A DNA stretch of 64,000 bases from Rhytidiadelphus loreus (Eukaryota; Streptophyta; Bryopsida; Hypnales; Hylocomiaceae), in contig OX344762.1 of assembly GCA_947034895.1 (NCBI GenBank), positions 15,666,760-15,730,759 on the forward strand. Direction: 5' to 3'. Each line of letters starts with the position of its first letter. Within the stretch, counting starts at the first letter, position 1. The position numbers were made by a program, and so were the translations under genes. Shown one piece after another: positions 11,623 through 23,653 of the stretch. The notes under the pieces are model-generated. The model did no database searches, had not been told where the DNA came from, and worked only from the letters and a program-made list of their open reading frames with translations.

Positions 11623-11775
11623 AGTTGGTGATGAGTGGTTCTACCTTACATGGTAAAAATTTCATATCGTCCGAGTTGGCGATGGGTGGTTCTACCTTAT
11701 GTGGTAAAAATTTAATACCTTCGGAGTTGGTGATGGGTGGTTCTACCTTATATGGTAAAAATTCCATATCTTCCA
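11623..11775 (-). repeat. Three tandem 51 bp units, open on the minus strand
   Basis: Units begin at 11,623, 11,674 and 11,725. Fifty-one bases is 17 codons, and the minus strand stays open through all three, giving repeats of the form xxMxFLPxKVEPxIxNS. The surrounding frame (11,600-11,785) is only 61 codons. No gene or splice structure around it was found, so coding status is unknown. Confidence 0.75.
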
Positions 11776-11812
11776 AGTAGAGCATAGTCTGTATTCAATA
11801 CAAAATTTCTTT

Positions 11813-11829
11813 CCCCCCCCCCCCCCCCC
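11813..11829. repeat. Homopolymer of 17 C
   Basis: An uninterrupted C run followed by a T run. Assembly length here may be unreliable. Confidence 0.9.
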
Positions 11830-11989
11830 TTTTTTTTCCTTCATAGAAAATTCACAATAATGTCAAATTTTTCCCCAATAAAAAATTTGGAACTTTGACG
11901 ACTTGTATTCCACCTACGACTTCATCTCTGCAAAAAAAACAAAAAACCCATATAAAATATAAGTTTTTTCCATTCATACCTCATCGCCA

Positions 11990-12960
11990 AATGGCAGCAA
12001 ACAGAGGTCTGGACAAACAGGGAGTGAGTCTTGACCCCGCCTGAACTCAGTCCTTCTTTCTTCCACTCACTCATCAGCCAGCCACGGCAGGCCGGTGTAA
12101 GCAGAGTGGGCCACATCACATGCTCCTCCTTGGGCTCATCTCACCACAAGAGACAAGCCAGTAATCCGTAGGCAGCGCGAGCCCTTTTGCAGGGGAACGG
12201 AGTCAGGGCAACATAACTGTGAACAGTGTAAAGTAGACTTTACTGTAAGCTTTAGTTGCTTCCACCCCTCCCTCGCGTTCCTTGACTCCCGTCCGCAGCA
12301 GCAGTGAGGGTAGGACGGAGCCGGGCGGGCGGGCGGGCGGATGGACATCGGGATGCAAGTACATTGTACCGCCGGTCAAGTGTTTTCCTGGGTCAGTCTT
12401 CCAGGCGGGAGGGAGTGGGCTTTCTTCCAGTGGCCACTAACTTATGCTGGCAGAACATGAGAGAGTGCCTGCCTCTCACTGCTGAACTTCGGGCTGTCAG
12501 TAACGACGGAGAGCTTCCCGGCCTTTGCTGAATAAAAAATTCGCTGTACGACTTTTACTGGGTAACTGGGCACGCAGGCAGGGCAGGGCAGGGCAGGTAG
12601 CGCCATGATGCATTCATTCCTGCCACTCACTCACTCTCAGGAAGAGGCTGAACTTTAAGGTAAGGTAAAGCTTATATAATCCACACCCACGTCAAAATTG
12701 AAATCGCTTGACTCTGCCGGACGGACCTACCTGAACTTACCGTTCCTCCTACTTATTAAGTTACCCATGTTTCGGTTCTCGAAATGCGGAAGTGCGGCAA
12801 CCATTGAAAGAAACTCCCATCAATAACTTATTCAAAGAAATGCAACAACTGCACAGTACAAAGAATGAGTAAATCCAGGCGCGGCGTTGGCTCCCACACA
12901 CAACACACACAACTGAGTTAAAGTTAGCACCAAGATCAATGTCATCCATAACTGAACTGG
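11990..12960. other. GC-rich island without a recognised gene
   Basis: Composition changes sharply from flanking AT-rich DNA to a GC-rich, CpG-containing stretch resembling the leader regions of the genes in this window. It includes a (CGGG)n run at 12,322-12,340 that could form a G-quadruplex and a GCAGG run near 12,575. Short frames exist on both strands but none resembles a known domain. It may be a promoter or leader of an unrecognised transcript, or a decayed gene. Confidence 0.4.
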
Positions 12961-14430
12961 TGCATCATCATCTCCCTCAGAACTGTAGCTAACTTGGAGG
13001 GACCTGATTTCTGAGGTTATTATAAGTGAGCTAACTTAACTTAGAGGGACCTGATCTGAAAATTTTCAGGAAGCGTATGGTCAGACCACCTATACCTAAT
13101 CACTTAAGCATTTGTGGAACAGATGGTGAGCAGTTGGGTGCGATTGAAAATTTTCCCATGTAGGGAGATAGAAAATATTGGGATTGCAAAATTTTCAGAA
13201 TTTTATTTGCAAAACTGAAATTTCTGTGAATTTTAGAAGGCAAAAAGTGTTTTGAACTAGTATATGACATCTAGAGTCTTGCAATTCCACTCATAGGGGA
13301 GACTAGTTACTACTCATGTGTACAAATTTCAAAATAATAAATGCTATAACACATGGCATTCAACAATTGTTCCTAGTAGTGCATATTGTGCATGTTATGA
13401 AAACTAAACTCCCAAACATGGTTCAAAAAAAGTTTTGCTTGGCTGGAAATAGTGGTATCATACAAGTCAAGGATGGATCCTTGGTTGGTAATGGGTGCTC
13501 CCACTATAGAAAGTTTGAAGTTTATTGAGTTTCACGAAAGGAATTTCAAGAACTTCTTTTTTATTAATTTTATTTACAAAAAATATGCAAACAATTGACA
13601 CCCCTCTCCTCCAGTGTGTGTGTGGTTGTGATCTCTCTTTTGGGTTTACCTCAACATCATGCAAAGTACCATTACATTTCTTTAGGGGGAGGGGCACGCT
13701 TGTGTCTCATTTCCCATAGGGGCATTCAATAAAATGGGCTACCACTAAATTTGAGTGATCCCTTGTCCTAGTTTTGGTGTACTCCTCAAAGTTTGAAATC
13801 TTGAGTAAAAATTGAAAAATTACATGTCAAGCGCAAAGGTGGTGATATTGTGAATTACATGCTTGTGTCACAGACAAGTGAAGGTCCATCCATATTAGGT
13901 TCAAAACCAACTAACATATCCAATAAGTAAATGAATCTACTGAAAATAGTCAAGTCTTTCAAGTTATTGACAACGTGTAAATGAATCTGCTGAAAATAGT
14001 CAAATCTTTAAAGTCATTGGAAGATCTTTCAAATCATTCCTTCAAAGTGATACATGACATTGTTTACTGGGTAGCATTGGTCCTTGAACACACTTGAAGA
14101 CCCAAGAATACATGAAGACCAATGGAAGCAAAGCCACATGGCTCGTCTTATGTTTTCTTGCATACCTAAATTCATTTCAACTTAACAAGTAGACTTCTTC
14201 AACTGATGAATATTAATATGTAATTACTTTCTTGAAAACTCATTTCCCCCCTTTTCACAAATGCCAATTGAATTGTAGAGTTTGGATGGGAGCATCAAAC
14301 TAAGTTCCACAAAAGCCCTTGTGAACCCCATTTGCAACATCATTGCTTTATATATATTTGCTAAGATAGGGACCCCAAATGTATTGGATACACAAAACAC
14401 TCCACTTGAAGAGATGCTCACTCATAGTGC
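12961..14430. other. Intergenic DNA with a short tandem duplication
   Basis: No gene is seen. A 50 bp period duplication lies at about 13,927-14,020 (taaatgaatctactgaaaat, then taaatgaatctgctgaaaat). Other frames are short and overlap on both strands. Confidence 0.45.
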
Positions 14431-14439
14431 ATCTTCTAA

Positions 14440-14645
14440 ATCAATGAACTTGTACCTATTCTTGCCGAAACACTTTGACTCTTGATAGCTTTTGCATACA
14501 ATATCCAAATGATTCATTCTTTGGTGCATTGAAATCTCCTATCACTTGGGCTGGTGAGGAAATATAAAAAATTCACCAGTCTAATAATAGAAACTACCCA
14601 CAGTAAGAAAAAGTGTCGGTTTTGGGTGTCCCTTCCTGAAGTAAC
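14440..14645 (+). repeat. Dispersed copy of the 174 bp repeat plus tail
   Basis: It matches the tandem unit through 'cttttgcatacaatatccaa' and 'cagtctaataatag', then the tail 'gtgtcggttttgggtgtcc', which corresponds to the tail after the array at 5,065. It lies about 2 kb upstream of the NAC start codon. Confidence 0.7.
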
Positions 14646-15578
14646 TTACCCAAATGATCTTGATGCGAAGTTCAGTTGTCTCATCAATTGTCTCCTCTAT
14701 TTACAGAAAATATGCACATTTTTACCTGGCTCATGGACTGCCCTGCCAGTGTAGCCCAGCCCCCCTTGCAGCCCCCTGCCCAAATGGCACTGACTCCTCC
14801 TCCATAACTTAGCCTGCGCTCTTACAACAACGGCGAGCAGGTACAAGAGCAGCCGCAGCGGAAGAGGAGGAGGACTGTACACCCCCCCGTCCCACACTTG
14901 AGCAGCTGCAGGGGGGCGCTTGGCTGGGGAGCTTGTCGCCGGACTGGGATCACCGCCGCATTATCATCGCCATGGTGGAGCCTGGCCCCAGCAGGACGGA
15001 CTCACTGCAGGAGTCACGCCCCTGCCCGGCAAAACAAATGAATTTCCCAATATAGCCGCTGCGTTCACCGCCCTTGGCCCACAGATCCACACTACACTTA
15101 GTCACTGGTCAGCAAGCTTATTACTTAGAGACTTCAAGCGGCCCCACTAGCCAGCCAGCCAGCTGCAGCTCGTCAAGCCTCAGGCTCTCTCTTTTCCTCT
15201 CAGTGTCTCTCGCCCGGCCCTCCCTTGCCTCGCTTTTTTGCTTTGCAGTTTCACTGCAACAGTTCTACTATAAGCCAAGCCTCCCTCTGCGCTCTCACTG
15301 TTCTTCATTGTTATCCAGCGTGAGGCTTTATCTCGCCTTCCTCTCAACTTCGTCACATCGCGGCCGCTCTCGTTCCTTCCTGTGCACAATTTCGAAGTTG
15401 CTCACTTGTGTGCAAAATTTCCTCTGTTTCTGTTGCTGGATCCCTGGTTGGGATCCGAGTACTGATCTTCGGTCGTTTCTCTGTTCTCTTTTGGAACCGC
15501 TTGAGGGAATCTGTGTGTGTGTTGGGCGTTTGATTTGGACTTGTGTGCAGAATTTCGCTTCGGGGGAATTTGTGCAGA
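14646..15578 (+). promoter_or_regulatory. Probable promoter and leader region of the NAC gene
   Basis: This is a GC-rich stretch rich in CT tracts, typical of plant leader sequence. The transcription start is not identifiable by eye. It contains a long frame from ATG at 15,074 to a stop at 15,584-15,586 that resembles CT-rich leader rather than a protein domain. A strong donor (AGA followed by GTGAGT) ends the stretch at 15,578. Confidence 0.45.
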
Positions 15579-16681
15579 GTGAGTAGTTCGTTCGTCGTAA
15601 GTTTGGCGTGGAGTTTTTGTTGCGAGTCACGTGATGAATGTGTCGGTGAATTGAGTGGTTTAGTGTTTGGTGTTGGTGTTCTGAGAGTGGGAGTTTTGTG
15701 AATGTTGTTGCTGGAATTCATCAGGGTGGGAGTGTTGTTCGTTCTGTGTGGATCGAGGCTTCGTGAGGTGGTGCTGGTGTAATCAGTGGACTGGTATGCA
15801 ATTGTGTAGTGGGAGTGTTTCAATAATGTGTTTTTGTTTTTGTTTTTGACATCGTGGAGTTTTCTCGGTCACGAATTTTGGGTGTGGGCATACGATCTGT
15901 CGTTTCGGTCGTAATTTGGTTGATCTAGAGTGCGTGAACGAGCCCCGCTGACTCCCCTGTCTTTAGTGCGCTTCCTGGTTTCCGTCTCCGCATTTTACTC
16001 AACTTCGATCACTATTTTTGCCGCCGGGGCATCTTTCCACTGCTTCCGTCTTTTTCAAGCATTGATTCCTATATTCGTACTTCTTCCCTCGTGACAGCCC
16101 CTTCTATTCTGTTTGTCCTTGTGTAACCCCCGCCTCCGGTCTCTCCTTACTCCCTCTTTTCTCGCGCGAGTGAGTGCTTCATGTTCCGTTCTCTCTCTAA
16201 CTTTTCTACATTCACAGTCGTGTAACGACAGATCTGGAGGAGGAGCACATGTATGATAATCACCTCCATTTGTGGCTTGTCCACAATTCTCTCTCAAAAG
16301 ATCGAGTAAATTTGTGTAGAGTTTGATTCAACCGGACACGTGACCAGCGGGTGGTATGAAGTTGCGCAATGGTGAGCTCCTCGAACACCACTGCAATTGT
16401 AGCTTAGCGTCGTTCGCCATAGAAATCGAGTGCTAGCGGCGAACTTCCTCCACGATCGGAGAGCCACGAGAGAATGGACCCTTCCGTTCGCGGATGTCAC
16501 AGCCGCCTCCACTTGTAGCACCAAGCCCACTTGCTTCAATTCGGCAAGTCCACAGTGATTTGACGTTGCCAACCCGGCCACTCCATGTTCGAGATCTGTC
16601 GCAGACCCACACAACGCAGATAACAGTCCCACAACACCCAGTCCCTTGTTAGCAAGCGGAGTCTTCTTCGACGTCTTTCAG
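15579..16681 (+). other. Predicted leader intron of the NAC gene
   Basis: The donor GTGAGT at 15,579 and an acceptor after the pyrimidine-rich tcttcttcgacgtctttcag ending at 16,681 frame a possible 1.1 kb intron. It would end two bases before the NAC start codon. Joining the flanks would give an ACCATGG start context. This rests on splice-site appearance only. Confidence 0.4.
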
Positions 16682-16683
16682 CC

Positions 16684-18311
16684 ATGGCTGCATCTACATG
16701 TCTTCAGGAGGAGAACCAGCAGCAGCAGCAGCAGCAGCAGCCGAACCAGCACCAACAGGGGGAGCCTTTTCTGCCGCCGGGTTTTCGTTTCCACCCTACA
16801 GACGAGGAGCTGGTGGGCTACTACCTCACCAAGAAGGTGCTGGACGGCAGCTTCGCCGTTCGCGCCATTGCGGAAGTGGACCTCAACAAATGCGAGCCAT
16901 GGGACCTTCCTGGTACAATTTCATCTCATACTTGTGTATTTGCGCATGCGATTGTATGTATGTTCTTTCACATGCGGGAGACGGGATTTGGGGACTGATG
17001 GAGACGGATTTGCGGTGCGATGCAGAGAAAGCGAAAATGGGGGAGAAGGAATGGTATTTCTTCAGCCTTCGTGACCGCAAGTACCCCACCGGCATGCGCA
17101 CGAACCGCGCCACGGACGCGGGCTACTGGAAAGCGACGGGCAAGGACCGCGACGTCGTGGCGCATCGTCCGCAGGCGCATCTGGTGGGCATGAAGAAGAC
17201 GCTGGTGTTCTACCGCGGTCGCGCGCCCAAGGGCGAGAAGACGAACTGGATCATGCATGAGTATCGGCTGGAAGGCGATGGCGGACATCCACTGCCTCCT
17301 CGTGTCAACAAGGTATGATACAGCAAATTGCCATTTTCTCAGCATTTCCTGCTCTTTCTAATCGCAAAATCAATCCACTAGGGACATCTTGCAGGGGAGG
17401 TTTCAGATTCTACATGTTTCCCCTTTCTTTCTTTCAAATGTGTATTTGCTTTTCGATCGATGCATTCAATGTGTGCATTGATTCTGGTCACAAAAACTTT
17501 CGTTCTTGATCAGCGAAATTGGTTCTCGAGGGCATTAGGGTATGTCTAATTCGTTCGACATTCTTGTGTGCAGGACGAGTGGGTGGTGTGTCGCATTTTT
17601 CAGAAAAGCTCAGGCGGCAAACGGAGCTTCCTATTCTCCGACGCTCGCCTTCGCCAGGCCATGGGATCGTACCAGCTCGAGGATGCATTTAGGTCGTCGT
17701 TACCACCCGCAGCCGCGATGATGGACAATTCCCCGAACCCCACCGTCACGACGGACGAAGGCACAGACTGTGAGACTTGCGCAGGCACGGAGCAGATGTC
17801 GTGCTACAACTGCGTCCCAGACTTTCATCACGAGTCGCCACAACACCACAACAAGGAGTTAGTGCAAAATGGGATGATGTCGTGGGTTGCGCACCCGGAG
17901 AATCACAATAATCACAACAATCACAACCTCGGCGGCTTGAACAACATGGTGTCGAAATCCTACCCCATGTTCGAATCGAGCATGAGCATGAACATGTCAA
18001 GGTTCAACAACCAGCAAGCTTTCAATCCAACGAGTAATTTCCGCTTGCGCCCCAAGACGGAGCCGGCGTCATGTGAGGACGAAGCGCAGAGCGCGCAGAA
18101 GATGGTATTCGACTACAGTGGCTGGCCAGGGGAGGTCACCTCGCTCTACAACAACGAAAGCTCCAACACGGGCGACCTCTCCAGCTTGACTGGGAGCCTC
18201 TGCAGCAGCGGCGAGAATGTGCATCTCTTCAACTTCAAGTACCGTCTCTCCGACGTGACGGCGCCCGTCGTGGACTCCAGCCTCGGCCATGAAATTCTCT
18301 GGGCTTGCTAG
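16684..18311 (+). CDS. NAC domain transcription factor, NAM/CUC-like, 417 aa
   Basis: A plant-specific transcription factor acting in the nucleus. Exons are 16,684-16,912, 17,026-17,312 and 17,574-18,311. Phases join cleanly and restore the family sequence at both junctions ([17 protein letters not shown] and [17 protein letters not shown]). The NAC domain spans about residues 30-183 and shows all five subdomains: [46 protein letters not shown], the DNA-contact motif [10 protein letters not shown], and DEWVVCRIF. The start is the first in-frame ATG before the domain, followed by eight CAG codons (16,717-16,740). The C-terminal half is low-complexity (His/Asn repeats near residues 281-292), as expected of an activation region. 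Residues 244-249 (TEQMSC) resemble the segment that encodes the miR164 site in seed-plant CUC genes. By resemblance it belongs with the NAM/CUC group that sets organ boundaries in flowering plants; its role here is unknown. Confidence 0.95.
17791..17811 (+). promoter_or_regulatory. Position equivalent to the miR164 target site (degenerate)
   Basis: The 21 bases here encode the end of the TEQMSCYN segment. By hand they match the complement of the seed-plant miR164 consensus at about 13 of 21 positions, too few for normal regulation. The peptide match to the CUC motif suggests the codons are homologous even if no small RNA acts on them. Confidence 0.35.
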
Positions 18312-21300
18312 CTGACTGGCGAGCCACCAACGTCGTCATCATCTCCGGCGTTGCAACAAGCGAGACGCGAAGGACCACGCACACAATCTGTACACATGAA
18401 AAGAAAAGAAAATGGTGATCCTCCAGTTGCTGGTTGTTGCAACCACGCGGTGGTGCGCTTAGCCCGTTTGTAGACTACCGACACCATCAGTATTGTACAT
18501 TACTTTGGGGGTACGAGTTTGGAGATGGACATGGATTGGGTGGCAATGGCACATTTGTAGATATCCTGTAATTTAAGGTGTCGTTTTTTGGGTAGACTAC
18601 TACACCGAACACATGTATATATGTAATTCTTTTCGAACTCAGTGATTAAGTTACACAGGATTTTGATGGTACGACATTCAACACGTTCTCAGGTCTGTTG
18701 ATTGAATTCAGAAGGAGTAGTGGTATCATACAGGTGCACAGACGAGTTCACAAGATGATGCTCATGCATATTTTGGCATTGTTGGTTTCATTGGACTACA
18801 GCAAATTGATTGGTTAAATTACAGCCCAAATTGGTATAGCTGCTTGCTGCAGCAACGTGTACTAAGGTTTATCCTTTTTTCATGCTCAAGGTTTATACTT
18901 TCTTTACACTTCAATGCTGGGAGTATGATGATCTACTTTCTACACTCTTCCAAAGCCCCAGATGTGCTTCCGCCGTTGCAGTTTAGCCCACTCACTTCCG
19001 AGACCATGCATGCTCTGCCAGACATGAAGTAGTTACGTACATGATTTCGTTGGCCCAAGCGTTTCACAGTGAGTCGCATATTTTATGATTATCAAACCCA
19101 AATGCAATGCTTGTTTCGAGAACAAAAAACATTATTATCTGTTCTTTCGATTACTGTAATGCCATTTTTGCTTTGCTTTTTCAGGCTATAATAAGATCAT
19201 CAATCCGACTGCATGTGACGGAGGGAGAGCGGCGAAAGGGAAGGGGGAAAGGTACACAAAGGCAAGCAAAGGGTCAGGGCTAATGGAGCCAAAAGTGCCA
19301 CCGCCAGGGCCGGGCAAGGCTCCCACATGGTTGCCGGTCATGAAACATCATTCGGACCTTGGGGTTGGTTCCTCGGGAATCTTAGTCTTTGTAAACCTAC
19401 TTACCTACCCTCAAAATCTCCAAATTTAGCAGATCTTTCGGGACAATCAGGTTAATCAGGCAATTCTCTCAGCAATCACTTTTTCAATCGCTTTTCACTC
19501 GATATTTGTGCCCGTTTTGCCTTGATTTTGGTTCTCCCAGCCTCCCAAGGTTGCACAGTGGATGAGTGGCCATCAAGGCATGAAAGACTCGTGAAAAATC
19601 AAATTTAGTTTAGTCTACAAAGTCTACAAAGTATAGAGTCTCCCTCCTAAGAGTGACCTTCCATTCAGAGTCGGAATTGCCTTTCATCAAGTTTCATACT
19701 TTCATGCCGGATGCTTTCACTTTTGTGTGTGTGAGTAGGGAGAAATTTAGTTTTTAGGGGAAACTTGGCCTTGTTGTCATTGGCCTTGTTGTCAAACTAA
19801 AAGCAAACAAGAAGTTCAAGTTCAATAGTTTCCCGGAAGTCAAGTACTTGCCTCCCCTGCTGTTCACGATCCTCCCCGAACAACTCCAATTTTCCGGTTG
19901 CATCTGTGGCATCCTTTTCGCATAAAATTCCCACTTTTTAAAAATCTTTTGTGCAAGGTTTGGCCGATTCTAGGTGCAGGGAAGTCTGCCCTAAAATAGA
20001 GATATGTCGTCTTGGTGTCACTCACCTTGCTCTTAGGAGCATGGTGTGGGACCTTAGATAACAGCTCCTTGATTCACGCAATCTCAAAAAGAGATTGGTG
20101 TTTTTTTCTCTGCATCAAGGCATTTCGGAATTGGCGATGGTATTCTCCAAAGTCCAAACATCATAAATTTCAAGCCTGTGCCTGGGTCGGATCACTCGGC
20201 TCCTTCTCCAATGACGAGGTTGAACAAGATGAGATAATCTTGCCACATTACCAGGTCTTGGATAGTCAGCCCTTGGGTTGGGTTTGCCGGGGTCACGGCG
20301 GCAATGAGCTCTTGATCAGGACTCAGGAGACAGCACGGGAGTGGCCTGAAATAGTCTTGCGACTCAATTTCCTGGAGACCCGGTCCAAACTGGATTCACT
20401 TACCGTGGTGGATATGGAGACAACGAACCGATGAGCTCACGGAAAACTTACTTCGCACTGTTCGCAGGACCACCAGCAGCAACTTGCGGAGGGAATCTCG
20501 CATCTACTTCTACACAAATTTTACCCAAGATTTGATGGAATATATTCTTTTTCAGTTTCGGCAGGCAAAATCCAACGTGGGTTTTCACTGAGGGAGGAGG
20601 AAAACGAACTAGTAAATGTAGAGTCCAATATTTCGATGGTGGTTCACTTCTGTGTTGACAGAAAGGTAGTATACAGAAATGATTGTGAAAGCAACAGAAT
20701 CTGGTATTCAAAGAGGTATTGCTATGCTGTAACGTTATAAAGTCGACATTTGAATTTTGAGCCTTTTCCTACAACAATCTAGAAACTTGGGCTATCTAAA
20801 ATTTTGTACACTTAATTTGCATTGAATACAGTCGCAATCCATCGGTGTGAAAACTTGTTTAGTGAATGGAACCTCTCCATTACTGTATGCTGAATGGAGA
20901 CTTTACATTACTTCATTGAATCAATGTAATTGTGAAGATTGCGAATTCAGTCATGAAATATTACGTAATGTGTATATCACCTTGAATCTATATTCAGTAA
21001 TAATTGGGTTCATGAATTTTAGATTGGACTCCATTTTTACTGTTTCAATATTGAACCTAATACTTGAGATTCTGTTTTTTCTTGACGATTACTGCACGAC
21101 TCACCGCTGGAGCACTCCGGTCAAATTGGGGTAGTGCCGGCCCTGGAGTTCAAGTGAAGTTGCCCAACTCTTCAATTACAGTTTCTTGCGAAACTCCAAG
21201 GAAGTGATGCATGCTGGTGATGCTGCAACAGTGGTCCCCAATCTGCTTCCCGAAGAATCTTGCAGTATTTTTAGTGACCTCTCTCTGCAAAACCGGATGA

Positions 21301-22007
21301 GAAAATGCCAGTGAATCCCCTGAATCCCTGATGTTCATGTATATGCTGTTCCTATCTGAGGAATTCTTCATTACAATGCTGATAATGAGATTCTTCTGCA
21401 TGTCCTGTTTCTTCTGCTTCAGTCACCACTCACCAGCGTCGGTGATCTACCCAGAGTCCCAGAGTTGCAAATCGCTGCCCCGAAAATTCAGAGTCTCGGA
21501 GATGAAATCAAAGATCTGGACATGTACGCACATGGAGTCCGTTGCATTGCAAGACGGTGCAGATCATGCTGGTGATTGTAGATCATGTGGAAAACTGGAA
21601 GTTATCTTTGCCTCCAGCCTGGGGTGAATTCGGATTTGTCATTCTTACTGGATGGAGACGGCAGAGGGTGGTGCCACCGGCATGGTGCCGCTAATTCTCG
21701 TGTTTGTCGTGTCAGGCGCAATTTGGATCTTTCAAGGCTGGGCAGCAGGGTGTAGTGTGCAATGAGAATTATTGTTGATTAATTACCCACTTGGGTTTGA
21801 CTGATTGGGATCAAGTGGAAATGAAGCTGTTAGTATCTAAATTCCCGGATGATACCTGCAACTCTGCCGTTCTGTAGGAGGATCAGAGAGCAAGAAACAC
21901 TGTAACTCCAATTCGTTGACGAAATTTGCGTACATGAAGAGTTGAAGGAACCACATCAAAGTGCAGAGGACAGTGAAAACGACACAGGAACTGCATGTAA
22001 GGTATTC
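18312..22007. other. 3' flank of the NAC gene and intergenic DNA
   Basis: Transcript 3' ends are likely around 18,560-18,670, where TGTA-rich sequence such as 'acatgtatatatgtaattc' occurs. The rest has moderate GC but no recognised gene. The longest frame, 20,012-20,434 on the plus strand, has no family resemblance and no splice partners. Confidence 0.45.
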
Positions 22008-22311
22008 CATTAGAAGAGATTTCGGGGTCTAGAGGGCCGTTTCAGGGCCGTTCCCAGCACTATTCCCCCGGCAGTGAAAGAACGCCGCTGTCAGATTTTA
22101 TTTTTTTTGAAAAAAATAAAAAAATAAAAAAATAAATTTAAGTCGTGAAAATGAGAAACAAAGTTAATTTTTTTTTTTTTCCCGAAAAAACTGACCTGGC
22201 AGTCTCTCAGCCAGGTCAGCACAGGCGGGGAACAACGGGGTTCAACAGTTCTCAAGGGGGTTTCGAGTTGGGAACTCGTAGCCCTCCCTGAGAGCCCAAA
22301 CACATGTAATG
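22008..22311. mobile_element. Interspersed ~305 bp inverted-repeat element, copy A
   Basis: It is a close copy of 62,256-62,566. The ends are CATTAGAAGAGATTT and, reverse-complemented, CATTACATGTGTTTG, an imperfect terminal repeat. Inside are GGGCCGTTTCAGGGCCGTTC, AT-only tracts, and the hairpin TGACCTGGCAG...CAGCCAGGTCA. A second small palindrome, CGAGTTGGGAACTCG, lies near the right end. It is non-coding. Superfamily is uncertain because no target duplication is clear. Confidence 0.7.
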
Positions 22312-23653
22312 CTTTTTGGAGAGGCACGAGTTGAGGTTCCAGCAACGTCGTCACCATCAAAATCGCTGTAAGAATGGTGGCCAAAACCCTCTCCAAAAAG
22401 TCAATTTCCTTAACTCCTCCCTATGTGCTCTCCAAAGTGCAAACCTAATTGCTCCAATAAAAGGCCAAATTTTGGATGATGAACAGAGTGCTTCACTTCT
22501 CATTCATCAAAAGTGATAATTGAATCTTTGGAGGTACAACATTCCTTTGTGACCAGGTTGATGAATTTGAGATAAAATGAATGCATTTGTTTATACTTCA
22601 TAGATTTAACTAAACATGTACAAAAATTAGAAAACGGGTTAGGTGGTGAAGTGTTAGGTGGTAAATTGGTATATTTCCACAACTTTGGTACTTTTCAAGG
22701 CGCATGAAATGCAATGTAAATTTATACTGGATCTAGTTTTAGAGATTTTTACAAATAAATGTCACAAGTTTTGGCACCCAAAACTACTCCAAGTATGTAA
22801 TTGATTTTTCTGCTAAAGTATCACTATCAAAGTGTGCATTTTGGATGTTTTCAAATCATTGATGCTAGGCCAAGTGGACGCGTTGTTACAAAGATTTGCT
22901 ATTAAGTTTAGAAAAGCATGGGGCCTTTGCTATAGAAATGCTTTGTGAATATTCACTAATACCCTTGAACACCCTAAATAATAATAAACATACCCTCAAA
23001 CTTTCTTTTTGCCAGATTCCTATCCTATAATTCCCACAATGCTTTTGAAATCGCTATACCTAACTTTGATTTTTCATAAATGTTAGACACTAGCTCCAAA
23101 CAACCTGAGACTTTGCCACATTGTAAATCAACTATCCAAATACTTACATACCAATTTTCATTTCAATTTAAGATATTTTTCAACTTTGGTGAACATTTTC
23201 CCACTACTGACTTTCTAACCCTTCTCAAGATACCCTAGAAACTGCCATACCTAACTATACAATACAACTTTGGTGGACATTTTTTCACTATTGATTTTTT
23301 AACCCTTTACTATCTCTACAACCTAATTGTATTTTATGCATAACTTCTAGATCCCAAGTCCATTGAAGCTAAAACTTTGCTATAAGATATTAGGTTAGAT
23401 AAGAAAGATACCCTACAAGTTTCATTTCTATAAAACAAAAACTCAATAAGAATGAAGCTCCTCAATACACCCTCCAAAGTTTCATAATTTTTTTTCCATG
23501 ACAAAACTTGGCATCATAGTAGATCAACTCTTCAAAAAATTAAATTCAAAAACTTGCATTCATCCAACACTTTTCCAAATGTAACACAAAACTCCTTTAA
23601 ATCAATGCTTTTTTCAATATCAATCCTCAATAATAACAAAACTTGTACTCCTA
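22312..23653. other. AT-rich intergenic DNA
   Basis: No gene, RNA or structured repeat is recognised. Frames are all short. Confidence 0.4.

Noticed and set aside
20012..20434. 140-codon plus-strand frame downstream of the NAC gene
   Set aside because: It has no recognisable domain, no matching splice sites and ordinary composition for its region; a chance frame in GC-moderate DNA is more likely.
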